A stretch of 64,000 bases of DNA from Sciurus carolinensis (Eukaryota; Chordata; Mammalia; Rodentia; Sciuridae): positions 91,002,932-91,066,931 of the forward strand of contig NC_062232.1 in NCBI RefSeq assembly GCF_902686445.1, read 5' to 3'. Within the stretch, counting starts at the first letter, position 1; each line of letters begins with the position of its first letter. The translations under genes were made by a program, and so were the position numbers. This document shows positions 22,601 to 33,199 of this stretch, piece after piece. The notes under the pieces are model-generated. The model was not told where the DNA came from. It did not search any database and saw only the letters and a program-made list of their open reading frames with translations.

Positions 22601-22832
22601 GGTGTTGCTCTGTTCTTTTTCTAGGGCTTTGAGCTGTAATATTTATTTGTTGACTTTTATTTGTCATTTATTTGTTGATTTTTCTTCTTTTACTGAATGT
22701 GCTCCATGCAATCAATTTTCCTCTTAGTACTGCTTTCATAGCATCCCAGAGATTTTGATATATTGTATCGTTCTTCTTGTTTTCCTCTAAGAATTTTTTG
22801 ATCTCCTCCCTGATGTCTTCTGCTATCCATGC
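19695..22832 (-). pseudogene. L1 ORF2 remnant (copy 2)
   Basis: The minus strand holds RT and C-terminal ORF2 segments. The longest clear one is 21778-21491, which includes [13 protein letters not shown] and the catalytic block FADNMVLY, where the second catalytic aspartate has become asparagine. Another is 20776-20486 (GIRPVILCQTEEKVGPNIHHV), near the ORF2 C-terminal region. Frames are broken by stops and by the ID insertion. The endonuclease domain is absent because of the internal deletion. Confidence 0.88.
20231..20325 (-). mobile_element. ID SINE inserted in L1 copy 2
   Basis: Antisense ID body (GTGGTGCTGGGGATTTGAACC to ATATCCCCAGCCCC) with its A tail seen as (T)n. Flanks atgtgaactt (20221-20230) and acatgaactt (20326-20335) are the diverged target duplication. 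It is younger than the L1 that hosts it. Confidence 0.92.
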
Positions 22833-22834
22833 AT

Positions 22835-24655
22835 CTTCCCCTCTACCAGTGCAGACCTGAGGTATTGCAGTTTCCCCCCTATAGACTTATAGTGTCCCTG
22901 CAGGTTTCCAATACCTCACCTTAAAGTGGGAGATCAATATTAGCAGTATGCAATACAAACAATATGCATCCTTAACCCAAATAGTTCCTATTAAGATATT
23001 AACAACTTCTGGCAACACCACAGTGGAGTCGGAGCCTGGCAGGGAACAAGGCCTTCCGAGGCTTTGCTGGGATGGACACTTTGGCAGTAATGATGCAGGA
23101 CCTACTGACCCAGAACCATCCCTGCGCAGGGAAAACAATGAGCTCATGGACCAGGTGCGAGAAAGCCAACCTGCTGGCCCAGACACTATTTGAGCTATAA
23201 GAAGTTGAATAGACATCCCAGAATCATGGCCCAGCCATTGCCCTCTCTGAAGACTGCTTTTGATCACTTTGAAAAACAGCCAATGTAAGAAGGGTCCACA
23301 CATCTTCGTGGGCACTGATTTGGATAACTCAGGCCAAGGAGGCAACTTCTAAGGGTTAGTGTGTCTTGTGACTGAATTTTAACATTTATATCTTGAACTA
23401 CATAGTTTTTTCACATTTCATTTCACAGAAGCCTTACAGATGGTGCTTTTTGGTCCAAGAAGTCCAGGCACTGGACTAGTATTTAATTTTTTTTTCTTTT
23501 TTTCCTCTCTCTCCTTATGTATACATATATCATACACACACGTATAAGCTTAACATAGGCCTAAGAGTGTACTTGGTTTACAGAAGAAACAAAAATGATT
23601 AAGACAGGATTCGTATCTTCAGGAACACCATTATGTTCTGAGGAAGAAAAAGAACTGAAGTGCATAGGCTGATGTCTAGTTAGATAATGCTTTTTGTATG
23701 AATTTGATTTTTGTTTTATGACCATTTTTACTTATCACAGTTTTAAAAAAGAAAAGTCAAAAATGCATGCAGCTAGGAAGATAACCAAGTTCAGGCAATT
23801 TTGTTGTTTGCTACTGAAGGTGGTCTATTTCTGTTAAAGCTGTGTATTTAAAGTTGTGTGTAACTCCTAGCAAAATAATGTTGATAATAATAGGGATGGT
23901 GGAATCTTTGCATTGTGTCCACTTGATTTTATTCCCTTATGCTAAATGGAAGAGTATTAGCTCCCTCTTTTTGAGTAAAAATCACTTTACATTTTGCAGC
24001 TGCAGTTTCTCTTCATTAAAGACATTATTTGACCATTAAAAAAAGATATTAACAGTATTGTCTTAATAAACAAAGATGATGAGTTCGGTTATTATCTATA
24101 GCATAAACAATATGTTTTCAATAAGGACCACAATTTCTAATTGTGGACAAAGAGCATGGGCAGGGGTGTAGGATGTAACATTAATGAGATAAGAAGTGAG
24201 TCTATAGAGGTACTAGGTCACAGGAATAGTGAAAGTAGAATTAAGAGAAATCGGTTGTTAGCATGAGAAAAGGGAGAAAGAGTCTCCGAGGAAACAGATA
24301 AGAGGAAAATAGAGTGAGAAAATAATTTAAAAAGAAAAGAAGGTATAATAGAAATAATCAAAATAATACTACTAATAAAAAAATTCTACAATAAAACTAT
24401 ACTGTACTGTTCAAATTTTCTAGTCTTTAGTAGCCTGATGCCTGAGAGGTACTTGATAATGCAGTGTCCCAAGAAGCAAGCTGCCCCACTAGAGATGGTG
24501 GCCTCCAGGTCGAGAATAATCCATGCCAGTGGGCAAAGGTGACCCCATGTTTTGGTAGATGGTCAGCCACAGTGCAGGCGCTAGACCTCAGCTGGGCCAG
24601 GGCATCTCTGGAGCTGTGCCACAGGCACTGGGCTGGGGCCGGGCCAGGTCCTGGG
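22835..24655 (-). promoter_or_regulatory. L1 copy 2 5'UTR (type B promoter region)
   Basis: The portion next to the coding region aligns with copy 1 up to 24455 (gtagcctgatgcctgaga, compare 3806). The distal 200 bp (24456-24655) are GC-rich and unrelated to the distal part of copy 1. It is interrupted by the processed pseudogene at 23005-24042. Confidence 0.65.
23005..24042 (+). pseudogene. Processed pseudogene of an unidentified gene, inserted in L1
   Basis: A 1.04-kb segment interrupts the L1 5'UTR and is flanked by the perfect 12-mer aagatattaaca (22993-23004 and 24043-24054). It ends with ATTAAA (24015-24020), about 18 bases later a short A run, then the repeat: the signature of a reverse-transcribed mRNA. 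L1 copy 1 (3448-3475) shows the uninterrupted sequence. The first 350 bp look like decayed coding sequence: in different frames one reads MDTLAVMMQDLLTQNH and SLRRENNELMDQVRE, then KANLLAQTLFEL, which suggests a small leucine-rich or coiled-coil protein broken by frameshifts. The remaining 650 bp look like an AT-rich 3'UTR. I could not identify the parent gene. There is no intact reading frame. Confidence 0.88.
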
Positions 24656-24659
24656 GTGT

Positions 24660-24901
24660 GCTTTTATGGTGTATGTTTTGTCCCTGGTGAGCAGAACTCT
24701 CTCTCCCTCATCTTCCTGACATCCTGAACTGCTTTCCTCCACCATGTCCTTCTGCCCTGACGTTCTCACCTCAGACCCAGAGGTATGGAATAGGCTGACC
24801 CTGAACTGAAGCTCTGGAACTGTGAGCCAAAATAAACTTTTCCGTCTCTAAATTGTTCCTGTCAAGTCTTTTGGTCACAGCAACACAAAAACTGACTAAA
24901 C
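24660..24901 (+). mobile_element. MaLR-type LTR, 3' portion
   Basis: Contains tgaactgctttcctccacc, gaactgtgagccaaaataaac (polyadenylation signal AATAAA at about 24832) and ends at CTGACTAAACA (24891-24901). The last 80 bp match, in opposite orientation, the LTR at 42039-42466. The 5' half is missing at the border with the L1. Confidence 0.75.
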
Positions 24902-24904
24902 AGT

Positions 24905-25257
24905 GAAGAAGATATATAAAAATGGCAGCATTCTCTTTGAATGATATCATTTAGAAACAAAATACTAAAATTATATAAATAAGTGAATTTATTTTTGTGG
25001 TATAAAATGCAATAATCTCAGATACCATGTCACAAAAGCAGTTTTGTGACTTTTTTTTATGCCTCAACAGATACTTAAATTGCTTTTGACATTTTAATAT
25101 ATACATCCAGCTTTCAAACACAACACACCATAATGTTATGTTTAAATACACTTGTCAAAGTATGGTGTTTGTTTTGTTTACTCAAATAAAATAAAATCAA
25201 TTTTACTTATATTTTAAATAATATTAAAGTTTGCATTAAAATGTACGTTAAAATAGG
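24905..25257. other. Unique AT-rich sequence, no gene identified
   Basis: No recognised repeat and no supported reading frame. Confidence 0.4.
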
Positions 25258-25262
25258 AACTT

Positions 25263-25788
25263 TGTGGTAGGAAACCTCTGAGATGATCATCAATGGTCAG
25301 CCTGCTCATATTCAGGTCCATGTGCAATCCTCTACCCTTGAATGTGGGCTGGACCTAGCAACTTGCTCCTAACCAAATAAATATGGCAAAAATAAGGGGA
25401 TTTCACTTCCAAGAGTAGCATGACTTCTGCCTTGCTAACATTTTGTCTCTCATTCTCCCTTTCTCACTCTGAAGTAAGCTAACCACGATGTCGTGAGCTA
25501 TGTGCTGCCCTATGAAGAAGCCCACACAACAAGGAACTGTTGTCTCTGGTCAACAGAAAGAAACTGAGTCCTTCTAGAAACCATGTAAGAGGTTTGAATG
25601 CACATTCTCGGTAAGTTGAGGCTTCAGATGAGACCAAAGGCCATGGCCTATGTCTTCTGAGAAACTCTGAGCTAGAGACAACTGACTAAACCATGCTTAA
25701 ATCCCTGACACAAAGACACTATAATAAAAGTTATTTTAAGCTGATGGTTTTGGAACAACTTATAATTTAGTAACAGATAACTAACACA
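25263..25788 (+). mobile_element. MLT1-type MaLR LTR, nearly complete
   Basis: Begins TGTGGTAGG and ends with the diagnostic MLT1 terminus (taataaaagttattttaagc then aacagataactaacaca). The middle has the family's gaagaagcccacacaac..ggaactg and gcttcagatgagacc blocks. Flanking five bases (aactt and atctt) are near-identical, as expected for an old 5-bp target duplication. No internal coding sequence is attached. Confidence 0.85.
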
Positions 25789-25875
25789 ATCTTCAATAAA
25801 ATAGTGATCTAAATTAAAATATCTTTTTTCTTCACATCACTTTTTATTATATATCAGCACAAGAATGAGAAAATG

Positions 25876-26009
25876 GAGGCCAGAGTTGTGGCTCAGTAGT
25901 AGTTTGCTTAGCACATGTGAGGCACTGGGTTGGATCCTCAGCAACATATAAAAATAAATAAATAAAATAAAGGTATTGTGTCCATCTACAACTAAAAATA
26001 TTTTTTAAA
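25876..26009 (+). mobile_element. ID SINE with conserved 3' tail (type T)
   Basis: ID body followed by AAATA repeats and the tail tgtgtccatctacaactaaa (25977-25996). A perfect 15-bp duplication, aagaatgagaaaatg, flanks it at 25861-25875 and 26010-26024, marking a recent and exact insertion. Confidence 0.94.
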
Positions 26010-26324
26010 AAGAATGAGAAAATGTTTCAATAATTTCTAAAAGGGATTCAGGAGATTATATATTAATATGAAAGAGGTAGAGAAAATTATAACACTTTCA
26101 CCAACAATTTTCTTCTCTGGAGAAACTTTGGGTTGTACCAGACAGGAATGATTACCAAAGGAACAATCATTTACTCTAGGCCTGAGTTACCCTGGGTTGC
26201 TGGTTCAAATGTCTGAGGCCTACCCCAGAACTGCCAGATCAGAACCGGTGGAACAGGCCTAGAAATTTTCATTTTAAAAGTTCCACCCTAACAAGCTAAT
26301 CTGATGCTTACTAAAAATGTGAGA

Positions 26325-26548
26325 ATTACTGTTTTTTTTTATTGTATACAAATGGGATACACGTTGTTTCTCTATTTGTACATAGAGTCAAGGCATACCA
26401 TTTGTGTAATCATACATTTACATAGGGCAATGATGTTTGATTATTTTTTCCCTTCCCCCCACCCCTCCCACCCCTCTTTTCCCTCTATACAGTCCTTCTT
26501 TCCTTCATTCTTACCACACTCCTTATCCCTAATGCAGATAGATATTTA
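26325..26548 (-). mobile_element. L1 3'UTR fragment
   Basis: Minus-strand L1 3' end: T-rich start, cattttgtgtaatcata-like block, gggcaatgatgtttgatt, a C-rich polypyrimidine tract and the end near 26548. Strongly 5'-truncated. Confidence 0.75.
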
Positions 26549-26549
26549 T

Positions 26550-27230
26550 GTAATTTGTTTCTTTTGAGTCTGATTTTATATCAGATTCATATTGAGAGTT
26601 TATTCCACTCTGAATTCTCTATATATGTTGAATCATAGTCTCTGAGGATAGGCCAAGGAATCTGTTTTCAAGACTGCTTATTTAGTTTTGAAGAAATTCC
26701 CTAAGGACAAGCCAGGCTTGGTCAGTAAATGTCACTGAATCATTCTTGGTTTATGCCACCCACCTGTCCTGTCCTAGTACACTCACTAAAAAAGGAATAC
26801 TTAAACTAATTAGTCCAGATCTTATCAGTTTTAGAGGCAGCCACCTACGGTTCAGATCACATGCACTAGGAGAAAGAACAAGAGCCTGGGTTTAGGGGAA
26901 AGGCCCTTGGGCTACAAGTGATAAAATTCAATGATAGCAGGGTGGGAACAAAACAAAATGAATATACTACTGATCCCACAATTCTGGAAACACCCACAGC
27001 TCAGGTCACATGAACCATGGAAGAAAACAAAGACCCCATCATAAAAAGTAACTGGAAATCAATGTTCTCAAGGGTGGCCTGATGAGACATGAGTGCCAAG
27101 TAGTTTGTCCTGTTCAGTAGTTGGCTCCTGGTCTTTTCTTTTTCCACCATTTCCCAGTGAGCAGGCTGTTGAGATCTGTGATAACAAAAACAACAGTATC
27201 ATTTCTAGAGTCTTGTTTCAGTCAAGTCCT
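26550..27230. other. Unique sequence, no gene identified
   Basis: No recognised repeat or supported reading frame. Confidence 0.4.
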
Positions 27231-27235
27231 AAATT

Positions 27236-27425
27236 AAAGACTTAACATGCATACATGCAATTAATACTCACATTAGCCTTGTGAGGAAGGTACATCTATA
27301 GCCTCCATTTTATACATGAGGAAACTAATGCTGAGTGGTTTGTCCTAGGTTACAAAGCTAGAAAGTGGCAGAGCTTGAACTCATACCCAAGTTTATCTGA
27401 CTCCAGAGCTGAGACCCTAAGCACT
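27236..27425 (-). repeat. MIR SINE, nearly complete
   Basis: Antisense MIR with all conserved blocks: aatactcacattagccttgtgagg, attttatacatgaggaaact, ggtttgtcctaggttacaaagctagaaagtgg (read in parts) and the 3' gactccagagc..accct.agcact block. Confidence 0.82.
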
Positions 27426-27518
27426 AGATTTTTGGTGTTTACAAGATGAATCCTATTCCTTGTTACCTGTGGCTAAAGCATTTACCACCAATAAGCAATG
27501 GTTGTAACTGGGATGACT

Positions 27519-27585
27519 TTTTCTTCTTCTCCTTCTCCTTCTCCTCCTTTTCCTCCTTCTTCTTCTCCTTCTCCTTCTTCTTCTT
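27519..27585. repeat. (TTC/TCC)n polypyrimidine tract
   Basis: About 65 bp of only C and T, built from mixed TTC, TCC and CTC units. It is the expanded tail of the adjacent antisense B1-dID. Confidence 0.93.
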
Positions 27586-27779
27586 TGGTGGTGGTTTGAA
27601 TCTGGGGATTGAATCCAGAGGCCCCCTACCACTGAATTATATCCCAGTCCTTTTTTCTCTCTTTTGACGTAGGATCTCACTAAATTTCTAAGGCTGGCCT
27701 CAAACTAGATCCACATGCCTCTCATGCCTCAGCCTCCTGTATTGCTGGGATCACTGGTGTGTGACCCAGTGCCCAGCTC
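27586..27779 (-). mobile_element. B1-dID dimeric SINE
   Basis: Antisense dID half (GGGGATTGAATCCAGAGG, TATCCCAGTCC) and B1 half (GCCTCAGCCTCC, GACCCAGTGCCCAGCTCC), with the polypyrimidine tail on the left. Confidence 0.85.
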
Positions 27780-27791
27780 CGGGACTGCTTC

Positions 27792-28480
27792 TGTTACTGG
27801 TGGGATGCCCAGTTGGAGTTCAGGTTCTTGGCATCCAGAACAAAGAATCGAGCAAGACACGTAAAAGTGACAGACACAAAGCATTGAAAATGGTTTCAGC
27901 AGGGACAGAAAACAAGGACCTTCAGGCTTAGGTGATCCAAAGGATCAGATTTGCCCTGACAAGGGGCTTATGTGAGATAGTATCTACCCATAACCTAGAT
28001 TTATTGAAGGACAAAATAATGGTTTGTAATGTAGAATGTAAAACAGGTGGGAGGAGAGAGGATCAGGAGGGATGAGGGAGAGGAGATAGGGAGAGATACA
28101 GAAAGAGAGAGAAACAGAGAGGGGCTTCATCATCTCATGTTGGGGGATTCTTGTCTTACATGTTGAATTGTGAGGGGTTCCCCTCCCCCTAAGGACCTGA
28201 TTGAATACTCTCTCGTGTTTTCCATTGGTCACTTTACAATACCTAATTAGAATACTGCCCATTCTGCCACTATTTATTACTTATGATACCTAATCAGAAT
28301 ACTGAACCTGTGGTGGGAGTCGCCATGGGTGATAAACCCCCAGCGGAGGTAGTTGTCATGGTAATGTCACTTATGGTAAACAGGGACAGGATTACTCAAC
28401 TCCTTTCTTATACTCCAGTCATTTTCTTGTACCCTGCCTTCACCATCTTGATGTCCCTAAACTCCTACCTAACATTTCTT
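27792..28480 (-). mobile_element. ERV LTR (family P), second copy
   Basis: The minus-strand LTR ends at GGGCATCCCACCAGTAACA (27810-27792), which closely matches the end of the copy at 18787. CCAATGG (near 28225) and attagaatac blocks occur in the same order. A GA-rich insertion (28045-28125) is not seen in the other copy. Part of it (27882-27985) is repeated at 29282-29381. Confidence 0.62.
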
Positions 28481-29281
28481 CTCTTCTAATTTTGGAGCTC
28501 CCTCAGGATAGGTGTCAAGTTAACCTCAGTTGGTTCCAAGCCCTGACTACAAACTCTAAAGGATACTTCAGACAGGAAAGTTCCTTTTTCATAAATGCAG
28601 GCTCCTGGGCTGGTTATGGGGACAGGATAAAAGATCCCAGGGTAACCCCTAAATTCTCCTAGGGAGAGTCAAGGTTCCCCATCACCCAGGAATATTGGTA
28701 CTCTTAGACACCAGTCCATTCTGACGTAGTGGCAACTTGCTCTGGGATAACCAGGAGCTAGTCTCGTGTCCCCACCACTGTTAACAATTTGAGCCAAGGA
28801 CAATATAATGAAACCATAGTTTTGAAATGAAACTAGATTTCCTGCTTCACCAATTTCCTTCTGTGTTCTTGTCTCACAAATTAGATGAATAAAATCCATG
28901 GACAATCACAGAAGGGAAGAGTAAATGCAGTAGAATTTAAGGGAGAATGCCTGCCACACAGGAGGGGGCCAGATAGCAGAGAAACCCATTTTGTTGTGCT
29001 GGCTTAGGGGCTTATATGGTTTGGGGTAGAGCATGGAGCAAAATCTATATTAATCAGGCATTAAAAACAGCACCAAAATCATTGGTCGAAATCTATGTAA
29101 AACTGTTATTGTAAAAGTATCAAGGCTTATTGTTTGTTTCCTTTAAACTGAGTTCCCCATTACTACAAGAAGGAAGGAAATAAGAGAAAAGAAAGAAAAT
29201 TTTAGTAATTCTAATATCCTAGTCCTTGAGGAGCAGAAATGATGGTGATAGCTCATTTCCTAGGCTCTGAAAACCACAAGG
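28481..29281. other. Probable ERV-derived sequence between repeated LTR pieces
   Basis: This stretch lies between the LTR at 27792-28480 and the 100-bp LTR piece at 29282. On the minus strand, ccatataagcccctaagcc (near 29015) resembles an LTR TATA region, so a second, different LTR may be present at about 28880-29060. No retroviral protein motif could be recognised in any frame. Confidence 0.3.
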
Positions 29282-29381
29282 GCATTGAAAATGGTTTCAG
29301 CAGGGACAGGAAACAAGGCTCTTCACACTGAAGATCAGATTTGCCCTGACAAGGAGCTTATCTGAGATAGTATCTACCCCA
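29282..29381 (-). repeat. Duplicated piece of the family P LTR
   Basis: Matches 27882-27985 over its whole length (gcattgaaaatggtttcagc, gatcagatttgccctgac, gagatagtatctaccc) with a small deletion and a few substitutions. Sequence on each side is unrelated, so only this piece is repeated. Confidence 0.85.
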
Positions 29382-29384
29382 AAC

Positions 29385-30372
29385 CATCCTCTTCCTGTAT
29401 GCAAAAGAGAAACAAGTAAGTACTATGGGTCAGGGAGGCTGGCTGACTGTATCATAAAAAGCTCATACAAAGCAATATGTTCTAGAGACTTGGAGTTTAC
29501 GGGGTTATATCCTACCATCCCAAGGGAGATCTAAGCAGTTGACTTTGGGACTACAGGGATATAACAAAAAAGTCACTTGGAGACCAAATCTATCCTAGGT
29601 ATAGTGTTCTAAAAATAAGGTTAAATCAAGCATCACGGGTCCAGGTTCAGGATCAGGAGCTAAGGCTAAACTAGAGTTTTCTGTGGACTCCTTGAAAGAT
29701 GTGGGGGACCTCAGAGAAAACATAGCTCTCTTTCTGATGGCTTCTGTCAGCAGCATGGAAGGTTAATGTTTATCACTCTTGAGCCTGTGAGCTAAATATT
29801 AACAGCTGCTCCTGAGTTCCCTCACATTCCTCACACTTGATGTCTAGTTATTTGTGGCCTGAAGTGAACAGAAATACCTGAAGGGAAGTAGTTCTGAGGA
29901 AAAAGCCTAGATTTGTATTGGGGAAATATCTGGGTCTCTGGGGGATGAACAGCTACTGTTCCCAGTAGCAGTATTTCCAAGTATTTCCAGAATTTCTTGG
30001 TTGTCCTTAGATGGCATTTGAGAAGAGGGCTCCAAGTAAGTGCACTACACCTAAAGAAAGGAAAGGAGGTAATAGAGAAGAGGGCTTTTGTGGCTGGATC
30101 CTGTACTAAACCCTAGGAAATCTGATCCCAGTGTCAATTTCCAGTCCAGGACTTATTTAAGAGCCAAATATGGAAGACATTAAATTGACCCAGGATGTGT
30201 GTGTATGTATGTGCCTGTGTACATGCACACATACTTTCTAGTTTCTATGTCCCCAGCTCAGGTAGTGGTGACTCTTTATGACGAATCTTAGTTAAAGTGA
30301 CACCTTTGATAGTAGATAAGAACCATTTCTGGCTATCCTGGATAAATACTACCTATATTCAAAGTGTGATTA
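29385..30372. other. Unique sequence, no gene identified
   Basis: No recognised repeat and no reading frame with domain evidence. Confidence 0.4.
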
Positions 30373-30385
30373 AAACTCTCATGCC

Positions 30386-30499
30386 AGGGGCTGGGGAGAT
30401 AGCTCAGTTGGTAGATTGCTTGTCTTGTAAGCACAAGGCCCTGAGTTCGATCCCCAGCACCCAAAAAAAAAAAAAAAAAAACAAACAAACAAAAAAAAA
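30386..30499 (+). mobile_element. ID SINE with target duplication
   Basis: ID body GGGGCTGGGGAGATAGCTCA through GTTCGATCCCCAGCACCC, then an A-rich tail with AAAC units. Flanks aaactctcatgcc (30373-30385) and aacctctcatgcc (30500-30512) are the duplicated target. Confidence 0.92.
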
Positions 30500-30514
30500 A
30501 ACCTCTCATGCCTA

Positions 30515-31225
30515 ATATGTTGCATTAGATTTATGAGATTATGGGATTTGGTTCTGGGACCTGGTAGGGCTGATGGAAGTTTTAGGACTCCTAGGAGACT
30601 GGCTATGGATCTTGGAAAATGCCACCACTTATGTACTCCCAGCCTCAGCTCCACAGCACTAAATGGTCCAGTGGCCGGCCATTTTGTAGTTGTGGTATTT
30701 GCCCTTTCTATCCCAAATCCCCAGTCATTAATTTAGTAGAGTTTACTAGAACACACTCCCCTGATTAAAAACAAAACACAAGAGCTGAAGTGACTCTCCT
30801 GTCTCGCCTCATGGCTGATGTGAACATGAGTTCTACACAATCAGGTCCTTTCCTCCCTATCTTCCCTCCTTTATTCCTTTGTTCTGAGAAGAGGACCCTG
30901 ATCCTAAGAAGAAGGAGCAAGGTTTCTGGAAAGGGCCTCTTCTCACTTTGGCCAAGTGTCTCCATCACATTTCCTGTTAAATCTGAAATTCACTTGACCC
31001 TGTTCCAGCTCTCTGTCCTAGAGGAGTAAATAGGAGGAGGGAATCCTCATGTAGTCACATGGGGTCAACTATACCACTTGAACCTGGTGGATTCCAGCTC
31101 CCACGTCTTGCCTGGGCTCTCGGCCAAGGTTCCCAGTTTCCTGCTGGACGCGTCCACTTGGAAGTCCCCATAGCTGCCAAAACCAAGTGCAAACTGCACT
31201 CCTCACCTGTCTCCCTCACTCCCCA
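30515..31225. other. Unique sequence, no gene identified
   Basis: No recognised repeat. A 179-codon open frame starts at 31059 and runs into the L2 that follows; it has no domain and is not supported as a gene. Confidence 0.4.
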
Positions 31226-31229
31226 CCCT

Positions 31230-32030
31230 GCTAAGAGTCTTTGGTTCCCACCTCTATTAACAGCACCATGGACTCAAGCTGGAACTTTGGGTTCATTGTC
31301 ACCTCTTCCCCTGTGCAGTCCTGTAGTTTCTACCTGCTGGCATGTACCCGGAAGCCGTCTCCTCCCTCTGCTCTCGCTGCCACTGGCCTGGTTCAGAGTA
31401 CTTCCCACTCTTGTCTGGAGTGTTGACAGGGCCTGCCAATTGTTCACCTGCCTTTTGCCTCTCTCCTTTCCAACCCTCCCCTGCCCTGGAGCTGTAGGAG
31501 TCATCTTCCTGGTGTGTCAATCCCCTGCCTTAACAGAACCTCCAGTGGCTGGCTCTCTATTGCCCAGAGAACAAAACTCTAAACCAGAGAAGCCCTGAAT
31601 AGCTTACCCCAACCACCTCATCTACTCCCTTCTGCTGCTGCCAGTTGCACCCACCAATTTTCCTACCCATGGGACATGCACTTTCACATAAACACTGACC
31701 CTCTGCCTGGTATACCTGTCCCGCTCTCCACTCCTCCTCCTGGAAAAACCCTCCATCCCTCAAGATGCAGTTGAAACCTCCTTTATCTGGAAAGTTTTCC
31801 TCAACCTTCCCAGATGGGAGGTTGCTTACCATCACTTTCCCATGAAGCATGTACATTTATTCCTCTTCTACAGCACCCATTGGATCATGAGGGCCTTGGT
31901 TTATTCACCCACTAAATTGAGAGGTCCCCAAAGGCTGCCTGGGGCCATATTCAGATTTTCCTTTGTATTCTCAGCACCTAGTACCATGCCTGATATACAC
32001 TATATAGTGAATAAATCATTGTTTAATCTG
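31230..32030 (+). repeat. L2 (LINE-2) 3' region
   Basis: The order of blocks follows the L2 3' region: gccactggcctggttcagag, cctccagtggctggctctctattgc, the ctctgcctggtatacctgtcc block, tgcagttgaaacctcc, aagttttcctcaaccttccc, and the terminal atgcctgatatacac..agtgaataaatcattg. It is ancient and shared across mammals, without coding capacity. Confidence 0.8.
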
Positions 32031-32170
32031 TTCTTATTCTACAATCCAGTCAAATAGGGCCAACTGATCTCAAAAACACAGCTCTAAGGTTTCATGTATG
32101 CCATTCCCCTTATCATGATTTTCTATTTCTTTCTTTTACTTTTAAAAATTTATTTTATTTATTTATTTAT

Positions 32171-32364
32171 GGTATTGAGTCTTGAACCCAGGGGTGTGCT
32201 ACCCCTGAGTTTCACCTTCAGTACTTTTTATTTTTTATCTTGAGACAGGGTTTCACTAAGTTGCTGAGGGTTCACTAAGCTTCTGAGGCTGACCTCAAAT
32301 TTGAAATCCTCCTGCTGCAATTTCCCAAGTTGCTGGGATTACAATCATGGCCACTGTGCCTGGC
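32171..32364 (-). mobile_element. B1-dID dimeric SINE
   Basis: Antisense: TATTTAT tail on the left, GGTATTGAGTCTTGAACCC (dID), TTTTTATTTTTTATCTTGAG linker, and GCTGGGATTACAATCATGG to CTGTGCCTGGC (B1 start). Confidence 0.88.
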
Positions 32365-33000
32365 TTTTATTTTTATTTTAATTTTATTTTTTTACAATAT
32401 CCAGCTCACATCCCCTATTTTAGGAAGACTTTCCTCATGAATTTCACCCAACTCTGCCTCCTTTGCTTAACTTTCTCTAGCAATCATGTAATCCATTGTG
32501 GCTTCTATAGCAGTACCTTCTACCATAATTGTGTCTACGAGGGCCCTGGGGAAATGTTTCTTCCCAAAATCCCCCTCCCATGCAAATGGTGAGTCTTCAG
32601 GAGAGGAATTTCATTTAGGAATTTCTATTTCAGCTTACATCAACACTGCTTTTTCCGGTTTGTAAACATTTCCTCCTAATTAAGAGTAACATTGAACTCT
32701 GACTCATGACTTGTGATCCCACACAGTGATGTAAATTGTTGGCTTCTACACCAGAAATGTTTAGTCCTTGGGCTAAGAAGAGTTACCCAACTGGGTCTTA
32801 GAGGGAAATATGTTCCTCTCAACTCTTTCTAATGAACTAATTAATATATGTATTGCACAAGGAACTGGGTTAAAGGTGGTAGCATCTTATAAAATGAATA
32901 ACCACTGTTGTTGACCTACACATTCAATCTGGTGATATTTCTTCCTCTAGATAAGTCCTGGTACATTTCAAGTAATGGGTGTTCAGTGGGCACTCTTTCA
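32365..33000. other. Unique sequence, no gene identified
   Basis: No clear repeat. The first 170 bp (acaatatccagctcacatcc onward) loosely resemble L2 and may continue the ancient LINE. Confidence 0.35.
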
Positions 33001-33007
33001 GGGGGTA

Positions 33008-33195
33008 GTATATAATACAGTGGTTAAAAGTATGATCTCAGTCATCATGCAGACCTGGATTCAAATCTTGATTCTACAACTTATAGACTATGTAACATAG
33101 TCAGTTTGCTCATCTGTAAAATGGAACTAATGGTAGTTCCTATTTTGTAGTGTTGTATGATTATAGGAATCAATTGCTGGAAGAGTCAGTGGTTT
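33008..33195 (+). repeat. MIR SINE, nearly complete
   Basis: Sense MIR: acagtggttaaaagtatg, cctggattcaaatcttgatt, acttatagactatgtaac, ctcatctgtaaaatggaac, then the degraded tgtatgattataggaat tail. Confidence 0.88.
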
Positions 33196-33199
33196 CTAT

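Larger units (their letters stand above)
19437..24655 (-). mobile_element. LINE-1 (copy 2), internally deleted, with two nested insertions
   Basis: On the minus strand: 5'UTR from about 24655, then an abrupt join at about 22832 into the middle of ORF2, then ORF2 to about 19695 and a 3'UTR ending in the T-rich stretch at 19437. ORF1 and the first part of ORF2 (about 1.85 kb compared with copy 1) are missing. An ID SINE (20231-20325) and a processed pseudogene (23005-24042) are inserted in it. ORF2 has many stops. The 5' edge is estimated from the end of L1-like GC-rich sequence. Confidence 0.88.

Noticed and set aside
22887..23345. 152-codon minus-strand frame
   Set aside because: Lies antisense across the processed pseudogene and L1 5'UTR; an artefact.
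27446..27680. Frames rich in FFSFS and RRRRK
   Set aside because: Translation of the TTC/TCC tract beside a SINE.
31059..31598. 179-codon open frame, the longest outside L1
   Set aside because: Runs from unique DNA into L2-derived sequence, has no domain or signal, and overlaps other frames of similar length in C-rich DNA.
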